Shown piece after piece: positions 57,141 to 64,000 of a stretch of 64,000 nt of DNA (positions within the stretch are counted from its first letter, which is position 1; every line of letters begins with the position of its first letter). The stretch is from an uncultured Paracoccaceae bacterium (GTDB lineage Bacteria; Pseudomonadota; Alphaproteobacteria; Rhodobacterales; Rhodobacteraceae). The notes beneath the pieces are model-generated. The model was not told the DNA's origin. It did no database searches and saw only the letters and a program-made list of their open reading frames with translations. The DNA is taken from positions 1 to 64,000 of the forward strand of contig CANNFU010000010.1 of assembly GCA_947503965.1 (NCBI GenBank), in the 5' to 3' direction. Made by a program: the position numbers and the translations under genes.

Positions 57141-57807
57141 TGGTGCTGACGTTAGACAGGCCCGCTATCGATACCACTATTATGATTGCCGTCCCGCCAC
57201 TTTAAGCTCCGCTAGTTTGGAATTTGTCGTGACTGACGCGCTCTGCCAGTCTTGCCCGCGCTCTGTGTAACCATAGCTAGTCACCGAAACCGCCGAGATG
57301 GACACCCTCGATCGGACAGGGCGCTGTCGGTAGTTTCCGCTTTGCCTTGATCAGAAAAAGATGTGAAGGGCCACCTCCGAAGGTGGTAGCCGGGTCTTGT
57401 GAAATCAGAATGTGCTGTGCGTAAGAGATTACTCAACAATAGCTTGAGATTTTGGCATTTCGTTGGATTTGCGCTTACGCGCGGCTTACGCGGGACAACG
57501 ACAGATTTCAGTGCGGTTTGTCTGGTTGATCGCATCATGCGGTCAATTGCTGCAAAACTTCGCGCGGATCGCACAAAAGCCAGTGTTAGAACGAGTTTGG
57601 TAGAACCGTTCGCATACGGTACACTGATCCCATTATGGCTCTGACAACACTGACATGGATACTTGGTCTGCCTTTAAAGGTCACCGCAGTGATAAGAACA
57701 GGTTCTTGTCACTTTGGCGGGCATGCTCGATGGTCGAGCGGCAATTCGACCACATCTCTCTGTATTTTGTTCGAGCTGCGGTACCGTCGTGATGGATTGC
57801 CGCAGCG
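57141..57807. other. Long non-coding gap, nothing recognised
   Basis: No frame here has both a ribosome site and a recognisable motif. The gap follows the deletion point of the E1 alpha gene, so part of it may be foreign sequence. The promoter of the AraC gene at 57808 must lie at its right end but I cannot place hexamers. Confidence 0.35.
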
Positions 57808-58725
57808 ATGAGTGTTCCTCAGCACGCAGCCGATCCGGACCAAAGCTTCTCGACCTACGCCGACTTTTATCTTGGTTCGGCCTATTCAGCTTTTCCGCAG
57901 GACCACCGCGCCGGTGGATCGTTTGGCGTTAGCATCGTCAAGGTCAATCAGGGACCAATCGATTTTATCGATTCGCCTGTACCTGAGATCGTGTTCTGTC
58001 GTGGCGATAACGCTTTGAAAGACGTGTTAATCGATTCCGGCGACGGTTTGAAAATCAACGAAAAATCTTCCACTGGGTTTACGATCTACCCGGCGAACAC
58101 CGTATTTCGGACACGGGTGAACCACCCCCATTCGATTATGTCCATGGCGCTTCCGGTCACCTCCCTAACCGAAGAAATGGAAAGCGCGGGCATAACGCCA
58201 GATGGATCAAATTTCGGTCATTGGATCGGGCGTGTCAGAGCTGCGCCAATCTCGACGTCTCGGCTGATGGATCGAATGTGGCAGGTTCTGCAGGATCCCT
58301 TGCAAGCCAATCATCTCCTCCTTGACGGTCTGACGCTGCAGCTTCTTGCCGAACTTTCCGGAGCTGGTAGTCTCGCACCATTGGGTGGCGCGCGCCCGGA
58401 GGATGAGCGCATCACTCGGGTGATCGATTACATCGAAGCGCACTACGGAGAGGCGCTGACCATCGCCGACCTGGCTGCTATCGCCTGCCTGTCGCCGGGC
58501 CACTTTTCCCGCACGTTCAAGGCAACGGTGGGTGAGCCAGTCTGGACCTACGTCACCCGCCGCCGTTGCGAACGGGCAAAGGAGATGTTGCTCACAACAC
58601 GTATTTCGATCGCCGAGGTCGCGTATCGCTGTGGCTTCGCCAACCAAGGCCACCTGACACGATGTTTCAAAGAAGCATTTGGCGTCACACCGGCATTCGC
58701 GCGCCGCAGCGATCGCCTTCTCTGA
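57808..58725 (+). CDS. AraC-family regulator of the adjacent aldehyde dehydrogenase operon
   Basis: This 305-residue protein has an N-terminal sensor region and a C-terminal AraC HTH (VIDYIEAHYGEALTIADLAAIACLSPGHFSRTFKATVGEPVWTYV, second helix IAEVAYRCGFANQGHLTRCFKEAFGVTPAFAR). It is immediately upstream of and in the same direction as the aldehyde dehydrogenase operon. Its operator is probably the dyad at 58812-58828. Confidence 0.85.
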   Translation: MSVPQHAADPDQSFSTYADFYLGSAYSAFPQDHRAGGSFGVSIVKVNQGPIDFIDSPVPEIVFCRGDNALKDVLIDSGDGLKINEKSSTGFTIYPANTVFRTRVNHPHSIMSMALPVTSLTEEMESAGITPDGSNFGHWIGRVRAAPISTSRLMDRMWQVLQDPLQANHLLLDGLTLQLLAELSGAGSLAPLGGARPEDERITRVIDYIEAHYGEALTIADLAAIACLSPGHFSRTFKATVGEPVWTYVTRRRCERAKEMLLTTRISIAEVAYRCGFANQGHLTRCFKEAFGVTPAFARRSDRLL

Positions 58726-58811
58726 GCCTGAGCGACGTTTCGTTCGGATTATGCAAAAGCGCGTCTGAAGTGTAGAAAGCGCAACCGATCCCATCCGCTA
58801 AGCTTCCTAAG

Positions 58812-58828
58812 CGACCGCATATCGGTCG
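58812..58828. promoter_or_regulatory. Dyad operator upstream of the ALDH operon
   Basis: CGACCG-CATAT-CGGTCG, a perfect 6-bp inverted repeat with a 5-base centre, lies 22 bases before the aldehyde dehydrogenase start and after the AraC stop. Position fits a regulator site. Confidence 0.5.
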
Positions 58829-58849
58829 TGCGATGGAGGACGACTGACC

Positions 58850-60373
58850 ATGCAAATTGAAACAGCTTGCGCAACCGACACCCGAACGTCTCCCGTCGAG
58901 GACTGTCAGCTCTATATCGACGGCACTTGGCGCGAGAGTGCCTCAGGTGATCGAATGGAAACAGTCGACCCGACGACCGAGTCTGTCATCACCACTGTCG
59001 CCAAGGGAGGCAAGGATGATGTTGAAGCGGCCATCGCAGCGGCGCGGCGACGCGCCGACGATGCAGAATGGGCCCGCATGCCAGCGCCGGAGCGTCAAGG
59101 TCTGATGATGACGGTCGCCGATATCGTCGAGCGCCGTGCTGACGAGTTCGCGCGGTGCGAGACGCTCGATATGGGCAAGCCCATCCAGTTCGCCCGTAGC
59201 ATCGATGCCGTCCTCCTCGCGGATTTGTTCCGTTTCTTTGGCGCAGCGGCAGCTGATCCGGATGGTGACGCGCGCACCGTCTCACCGCCCCCCGACTATG
59301 CCGCACGTCAGGTCATGTCCGTGCGCGAGCCGGTCGGCGTTGTGGCGGCAATCACACCTTTCAATTTCCCGTTGCTGCTCTCGGCGACCAAGATCGCGCC
59401 AGCCATGGCGGCCGGGAACACGATCGTCCACAAGCCCGCCTCGGCCACGCCGCTTTCTGCCGTGCGCCTCGCCATGGCGTTCGAAGAAGCGGGCGTGCCC
59501 GCAGGGGTCTACAACCTCGTGACCGGACCCGGATCGGAGATTGGCGACACGCTGGTGACACACTCTGATGTCGACAAGATCGCCTTCACTGGCTCAACCG
59601 GTGTAGGGAAAGGGATCATCGCGAAGAGCGCCGACACGGTGAAGAAGGTGACGATGGAACTGGGCGGCAAGTCGGCCCATATCATCTTCGCCGATGCGGA
59701 CATGAATAGCGCGATACAAAGCGCCATCTTTGGCATCTTCTACAACAAGGGCGAAATTTGCACTGCGGGATCGCGTCTTCTGGTGGAACGCTCGGCTCTC
59801 GAAGAGGTTTTGGCGGCACTGGTCGCGGCTGCGAGTGCACTCGTCATCGGCGATCCGCTTAATGCCGCGACATTCCTCGGCCCGATGGCGGATGAAGGTC
59901 AGTTGAAGAAGGTTGAGAGCTACGTCCGCAAGGGCCGCGAGGCCGGTGCTGACCTGCGCTATGGCGGCGAGCGGGCAGAGCCTGAAGGATTGGGCGGCAA
60001 AGGCTGGTTTCACCAACCGACGATTTTTCTTGGCACAAACGACATGGCCATCGCTCAAGAGGAAATCTTCGGGCCGGTCCTGACTGTCATTCCTTTCGAT
60101 GACGAGGCCGAAGCGATCCGCATCGCCAATGATACCACGTTCGGTCTCGCCTCGGGCGTGCAGACGACGGACATGGCCAAGGCCCTACGCGTCGCGAACG
60201 CCCTTAAAGCCGGCACTTGCTGGATCAACAGTTACAATTATTTCGACGTTTCCGTACCTTTCGGCGGCGTCAAGCAATCCGGCTTTGGCCGCGAGTGCGG
60301 ACGACAGGCGCTGGAGAATTACACCCAGACCAAATCCATCTGGCTGCCCTCCATCGCGGAGGCCACATCATGA
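58850..60373 (+). CDS. NAD(P)-dependent aldehyde dehydrogenase
   Basis: This 507-residue enzyme has the ALDH landmarks: VGVVAAITPFNFPLLLSATK, VTMELGGKSAHIIFADAD with the catalytic Glu, EICTAGSRLLVERS with the catalytic Cys (about 304), EEIFGPVLTVIPF and VPFGGVKQSGFGRE. It oxidises an aldehyde to its acid; the substrate is not deducible. GGAGGA with a nine-base gap precedes ATG 58850. The stop overlaps the next gene. Confidence 0.93.
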   Translation: MQIETACATDTRTSPVEDCQLYIDGTWRESASGDRMETVDPTTESVITTVAKGGKDDVEAAIAAARRRADDAEWARMPAPERQGLMMTVADIVERRADEFARCETLDMGKPIQFARSIDAVLLADLFRFFGAAAADPDGDARTVSPPPDYAARQVMSVREPVGVVAAITPFNFPLLLSATKIAPAMAAGNTIVHKPASATPLSAVRLAMAFEEAGVPAGVYNLVTGPGSEIGDTLVTHSDVDKIAFTGSTGVGKGIIAKSADTVKKVTMELGGKSAHIIFADADMNSAIQSAIFGIFYNKGEICTAGSRLLVERSALEEVLAALVAAASALVIGDPLNAATFLGPMADEGQLKKVESYVRKGREAGADLRYGGERAEPEGLGGKGWFHQPTIFLGTNDMAIAQEEIFGPVLTVIPFDDEAEAIRIANDTTFGLASGVQTTDMAKALRVANALKAGTCWINSYNYFDVSVPFGGVKQSGFGRECGRQALENYTQTKSIWLPSIAEATS

Positions 60374-61101
60374 GCGAGGCGAAGGTCGCAGTCATCACCG
60401 GCGCTAATCGCGGCATCGGCCGCGCCACCGCGCTCCGGTTCGCCGATGCGGGCTACCACGTCGTGATCGGTGCGCGCGACGCGGCGCAAGCCGAAGAGGT
60501 CCGGGAAGCTATAGCGGCGAAGGGCGGTAGCGCTGAAGCCATGCCGCTCGATGTGACTGCCCCCGCATCAATAGACGCTGCGGCAGATGCGCTCGCCAAG
60601 GCCCATTCGAGCATATCCGTTCTGATCAACAATGCGGGAATAAATGTTGGCCAGGAGCACGACATTATTGCCGCGTCTTATGAGGATATAGAAGCCTCTC
60701 TTGCGATCAACGCGATTGGCCCCTTGCGCGTATCGCGGGCCTTGCTGCCTCTGCTGGGAGCATCGAAGGATGGCGCCAGCATCATCAACGTCTCTTCCGA
60801 AGCTGGGTCGATCGCCGCGACCCTCGATCCTGAAAACGACTATGCACTGATGAAGGCGGGCTCGTACCGCTTGTCGAAGATGGCGTTGAACGGCGTCACC
60901 GCGTTGCTTTCAAAAGCACTGAAAGACACGTCTATTACCGTACACGCCATGTGCCCTGGTTGGACGCAGACCGACATTGGCGGGCCGGATGCTCCCAATA
61001 CGCCTGAGGATGCGGCAGACCTCGCGCTCGGCATTGCGACCGGCGTTGTCGACGCGCCGGATGGAAGTTTTCGCAACAGGCAGGGCGCGCTGCCGTGGTG
61101 A
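60370..61101 (+). CDS. Short-chain dehydrogenase/reductase
   Basis: The 243-residue enzyme has VAVITGANRGIGRATA, INVSSEAGS (Ser), YRLSK (Tyr-x-x-x-Lys) and a PGWTQTDIGG end. It is a classical SDR of the carbonyl-reductase-like type. The start is fixed by the ATGA overlap with the aldehyde dehydrogenase stop. An alcohol-to-carbonyl step feeding the aldehyde dehydrogenase is plausible. Confidence 0.9.
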   Translation: MSEAKVAVITGANRGIGRATALRFADAGYHVVIGARDAAQAEEVREAIAAKGGSAEAMPLDVTAPASIDAAADALAKAHSSISVLINNAGINVGQEHDIIAASYEDIEASLAINAIGPLRVSRALLPLLGASKDGASIINVSSEAGSIAATLDPENDYALMKAGSYRLSKMALNGVTALLSKALKDTSITVHAMCPGWTQTDIGGPDAPNTPEDAADLALGIATGVVDAPDGSFRNRQGALPW

Positions 61102-61159
61102 TGCGACCAGCCTTCAGGAGCCCGCAACAGAAGCAGACGGATATGAAGAGGATCACAAG

Positions 61160-61654
61160 ATGACACGCTCCCCCGAAGCGACCGTACGTGCGTACTATGC
61201 CAGCTTTCGCGAGGCCAACTGGCGCGACCTCATTCCCGACCTCTTCACGGAAGATGCGGTCTATCTGAACTTCGCCAGCGAGCAGATGTCGCCCGAAACC
61301 AAACAAGCCATTCCCTGGGCCGGGACATGGACTGGTGTCGCCGAGATCATCACCTTCCAAGAGCTCTTGAACGCGAATTTCGAAATCCGCGGCTTCGATG
61401 ATCACACGTTTATCGTCGACGGCGAGCAGGTCGCGGTGTTCGGCACGCTCCGCTTTGTGGCGAAATCCACCGGACACGCCGCTGATAGCGACTTCGCCAT
61501 GCATGCCGTGGTGCGTGAGGGAAAGATCGCATCCTATCACTTCTACGAGGACACCTTCGCCATCGCAAATGCCTTTCGGACGGCGGGATCCTGGACAATC
61601 GACAATGGGGCTCCTGGCGCGGCGCCGCGGACCGTGCCGGAGAACAGTACGTAA
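61160..61654 (+). CDS. SnoaL/NTF2-like protein
   Basis: The 164-residue product starts ATVRAYYASFREANWRDLIPDLFTEDAVYLNF and continues TGVAEIITFQELLNANFEI and VAVFGTLRF with an HAVVREGKIASYHFYED strand. This is the SnoaL/NTF2-like cone fold, often an isomerase, lyase or hydrolase accessory in catabolic operons. It lies 58 bases after the SDR gene in the same direction. Confidence 0.8.
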   Translation: MTRSPEATVRAYYASFREANWRDLIPDLFTEDAVYLNFASEQMSPETKQAIPWAGTWTGVAEIITFQELLNANFEIRGFDDHTFIVDGEQVAVFGTLRFVAKSTGHAADSDFAMHAVVREGKIASYHFYEDTFAIANAFRTAGSWTIDNGAPGAAPRTVPENST

Positions 61655-61755
61655 GCCGCAGGTATCAGTGCCGTCGCTACCTGCGCCCTAGCCGGAGATG
61701 ATGTGGTTGAGGCGATGGTGCAATCGGCCGCAATTGAAAAAGGAACTGAATTGAC

Positions 61756-62436
61756 ATGACCCAACAACTGCAAACCAAGAGCACTTGGAGCGGCATTGAT
61801 GTTCGCCCCTTCGGTCCTTACCGCGAGTCTGTCGCGGCCGAGCTGGGCCATCTCATGTGGAAGGATGCCGCGCTTCGGCAGAAGCTGGTCGAGCGCCCGA
61901 AGACCTATTTCGAGCTGACGGGGCTGCCAGAACCTGAAGGCATAGACCTTCGGATCGTTGACAAGGCGGCTGACGAATTCATCTTCGTTGTTCCGCGCAT
62001 CCCGCCCAAAGCTGAGCTCTGGTATCGCTATGAGCAGATTTCCGACTGGTGGATGCTTGCGCACAGCTTTTACTGGTGGATGCGCCGCGAGCACGGCGAG
62101 GTGGTCGACCCCTTCCTTGGCGCGCTCAACGTCCAGATCATTGGGCGAAGCTGGACGGACCCCGAGTGGCGGGCTGCTCTTTTATCAGCGCCGCGGGAAA
62201 CGCTCGAGGCCGAGATGGGCGGTACATTTCATCCTGACCTACATGTTCGCGCGATCGAAGAGACAAACGCACACATTCTGGTGCTGCCCACGGACCCGGC
62301 TGATGAGCGTATTGCGGACGGAAGCGAGCACCACGGAAGCCTCTTCGCGATGGCGCATACGTGGTGGCAGTGGCTTGTCTGGCCGCGGCTGATGCATGCC
62401 GTGGATGGTTCCGAAATCGAAGGAATGGTCGGATGA
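61756..62436 (+). CDS. Duplicated nitrile-hydratase-leader-like (NHLP) protein
   Basis: The 226-residue protein contains two related modules of about 100 residues. Each begins W-x-D-x-x-x-R-x-x-L-x-x-x-P (WKDAALRQKLVERPKTYF at about 35; WTDPEWRAALLSAPRETL at about 132), continues with an acidic/hydrophobic strand ending I-V-V-P or I-L-V-L-P, then a Trp-rich AH-x-x-x-W-W segment (HSFYWWMRR; HTWWQWLVW). The first part matches the nitrile-hydratase-alpha-like leader family. The metal-binding C-x-L-C-S-C motif of nitrile hydratase is absent, so it is not that enzyme. AAGGAA precedes the ATG. Confidence 0.65.
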   Translation: MTQQLQTKSTWSGIDVRPFGPYRESVAAELGHLMWKDAALRQKLVERPKTYFELTGLPEPEGIDLRIVDKAADEFIFVVPRIPPKAELWYRYEQISDWWMLAHSFYWWMRREHGEVVDPFLGALNVQIIGRSWTDPEWRAALLSAPRETLEAEMGGTFHPDLHVRAIEETNAHILVLPTDPADERIADGSEHHGSLFAMAHTWWQWLVWPRLMHAVDGSEIEGMVG

Positions 62437-63428
62437 GTTCTGGTATAATCACTGCGCGATGGGTGACTGGTTGGCGACGGGCGGCGGGCTGCATGACTGC
62501 GGCAGCATTCCTAATAGCCTGCTCGGGCAGCGCTACTGAGGCGGAAACCCCAGTCGAGCCAGTCGCAAATGCCGAGGTGGTCGCTCGTTTCGCACCCGGA
62601 ACTTTCCTCGAGAATCTCGAGATCGCACCGAATGGCGACGTGGTCTTCACCAATTACACCGCGATGCGCCTCGAGATCTGGCGCCCGGGTGACGGCTTGC
62701 AGACGCCGATTGATCTCGGAGCGCATGCGATGAATGTCGTCGCTCGGGACAGCGATTTCGTTGTGCTCGCGCATCGCGGGTCGATGGCGGCACCTACCGC
62801 AGATGGTCTTGGCAACGTGGTTATGACCGTCGCATATGATGGCGAGATCCGCGAAACCATCGAACTGCCACAAACCGCAGCCCTTAATGGCATGGCCCTA
62901 TTGTCCCAGACTGTTGCCCTTCTGGGTGACTCTGCAACGGGTCGGGTGTGGCGAGTCAATCTCGTATCTGGCGATGCTTCAGTTTGGTTCGAGGACCCGA
63001 GCCTGGCACCAGAAGATCCGGCGGGTTTCGGGCTCAATGGCATTCAGATCCATAACGGTGCTCTTTACCTTGCGAATTCCGCCGATGCATCACTCAGCCG
63101 GATCGGTATAGGCGCGGATAACGCTCCTTCGGGCGATCTAGAAAGTGTCACAAGTTTGCCCGGCATTGACGATTTCAAATATGCTGCCGACGGAAGGTTG
63201 TTCTTCGCGCCGCATACCGATGTGGTACTGGTCCGCGCGCGCGATGGCAGCGTGGAGCGAGTGCTCGATGAACATGTCGATGGGGCAACGGCGGTCGAAC
63301 TTACGCCGGGCGGCACTACTCTTTATGCATTGGGGACGGGCGGCGTGTTCATAGGCGGCACTGGAGCGGCCACGCTGGTGCGTTTGCCGCTCACCGCGAT
63401 TGAGACTGACAAGGAGACGGGACAATGA
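62433..63428 (+). CDS. SMP-30/gluconolactonase-like lipoprotein
   Basis: The 331-residue product has a lipobox-like FLIAC near residue 30 and a six-bladed propeller pattern of the SMP-30/gluconolactonase type: FLENLEIAPNGDVVFTNY at the first blade, LNGMALL, GLNGIQIHNGALYLANSADASLSRI and DDFKYAADGRLFFAPHTD. It may hydrolyse a lactone in the periplasm. Starts in the ATGA overlap with the NHLP-like gene. Confidence 0.8.
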   Translation: MSSGIITARWVTGWRRAAGCMTAAAFLIACSGSATEAETPVEPVANAEVVARFAPGTFLENLEIAPNGDVVFTNYTAMRLEIWRPGDGLQTPIDLGAHAMNVVARDSDFVVLAHRGSMAAPTADGLGNVVMTVAYDGEIRETIELPQTAALNGMALLSQTVALLGDSATGRVWRVNLVSGDASVWFEDPSLAPEDPAGFGLNGIQIHNGALYLANSADASLSRIGIGADNAPSGDLESVTSLPGIDDFKYAADGRLFFAPHTDVVLVRARDGSVERVLDEHVDGATAVELTPGGTTLYALGTGGVFIGGTGAATLVRLPLTAIETDKETGQ

Positions 63429-64000
63429 TTGTCGTAACTGGAGCCACTGGAGGCAATGGATCGGAGATTGTCCGCCTTCTGCACGAGCGCGGAGCATCGG
63501 TTCGGGGTATGGTTCGTGACCCCGAACGGGCTCGCGGTCGGTTACCTGCCGCTGTCGAATTGGTTCAGGGAGACTTTGACGCACCAGAGACGCTCGCACC
63601 AGCCATGCGCGGCGCGCAGACGCTTATGCTCATTTCTTCGGCCGATCCGTCCCTGCCGGACCGGGAGCTGGCGGCGGTTCAGGCCGCAAAGCATGCAGGC
63701 ATCGAACGGATTGTAAAATTTTCTGTCATCGCCGCCGACCACGAACCGACTTTCGGTTTTGGCCACTGGCACAGGCCGGTCGAGGAGGCAATCCGCGCGT
63801 CTGGTCTGGCCTGGACGTTCTTGCGACCGAACGTGTTCATGCAGAATCTCTTCTGGTTTACTGACCCGATTAAGTCGGACGGCGTATTCGGCCTACCAGT
63901 GGGCGACGCGAATGTCAGCGTTATCGACACGCGCGATATCGCCGCCTGTGCGGCGGCCGTGTTGTCCGAAGACGGCCATGACGGTCAGGCCTATCTCTTG
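63425..64000 (+). CDS. NmrA-like NAD(P)-binding protein (partial)
   Basis: The first 192 residues are visible; the 3' end lies outside the window. VVTGATGGNGSEIVRLL is the dinucleotide site and the HAGIERIVKFSVIAAD and SGLAWTFLRPNVFMQNL segments are typical of NmrA/atypical SDR proteins (quinone oxidoreductase-like). It overlaps the SMP-30 gene by ATGA and ends the operon as seen. Confidence 0.85.
   Translation, partial: MIVVTGATGGNGSEIVRLLHERGASVRGMVRDPERARGRLPAAVELVQGDFDAPETLAPAMRGAQTLMLISSADPSLPDRELAAVQAAKHAGIERIVKFSVIAADHEPTFGFGHWHRPVEEAIRASGLAWTFLRPNVFMQNLFWFTDPIKSDGVFGLPVGDANVSVIDTRDIAACAAAVLSEDGHDGQAYLL

Noticed and set aside
57281..57644. Open frames on both strands in the long gap
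   Set aside because: They overlap on opposite strands, lack ribosome sites and recognisable motifs.

Overview
This window looks like part of a large conjugative element (plasmid or integrated plasmid-like element) from an alphaproteobacterium, most likely Rhodobacterales. That assignment is an inference from the gene families and codon choice; no rRNA, tRNA or replication gene is visible to confirm it. The core is a nearly complete F-type (MPF-F) conjugation apparatus on the + strand, about 1.58 to 18.8 kb: a TraA-like pilin, then TraL, E, K, B, V, C, TrbI, an S26 peptidase, TraW, U, TrbC, TraN, a thioredoxin-fold protein, TraF, TraH and TraG. Most neighbours are coupled by 4-base ATGA overlaps. 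Two very small genes sit inside this operon: a 35-codon TTG-start lipoprotein between traB and traV, and a 52-codon one-TM protein between traC and trbI. The coupling protein (TraD), a MobF relaxase-helicase, a lysozyme-like muramidase and an RseP-like membrane protease follow at 30.0 to 38.1 kb.

Between traG and traD lies an accessory block (18.8 to 30 kb). It holds a secreted nuclease, an FG-GAP propeller protein, a frameshifted FadL-type porin relic, a McrBC-like ATPase/nuclease pair convergent with an N4-cytosine-type DNA methyltransferase, and a run of small minus-strand genes ending in a lipoprotein and a DsbA-like oxidoreductase. The promoter regions of the tra operon and of traD share a spaced motif, GTGTAAnAT-N11-CACTTTT, at identical spacing.

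From 38.1 to 46.5 kb almost every gene is on the minus strand: a PemK/Phd toxin-antitoxin pair, a SLOG/DUF2493 protein, an ArdC-type antirestriction protein, a tandem DUF736 protein and several small conserved proteins. This is what a conjugative leading region would look like. Its non-coding gaps are packed with nested inverted repeats, including a 174-nt fold that contains one gene's Shine-Dalgarno. I interpret these, with the phased GTGCCAY box array at 35.86 to 35.92 kb, as candidate oriT and single-stranded-promoter (Frpo-like) elements. This is the most interesting signal in the window, but it is an inference from sequence symmetry and gene orientation.

After an H-NS-like gene, a UPF0149 gene and an IS110-family element (46.7 to about 49 kb), the content becomes metabolic: MOSC protein, amidase, nitronate monooxygenase, AraC and LysR regulators, two reductase-type genes, a decayed 2-oxoacid dehydrogenase E1 alpha/beta pair, and a catabolic-looking operon (aldehyde dehydrogenase, SDR, SnoaL-like protein, a duplicated nitrile-hydratase-leader-like protein, SMP-30-like lipoprotein, NmrA-like protein) behind an AraC regulator. 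The last gene runs off the window.
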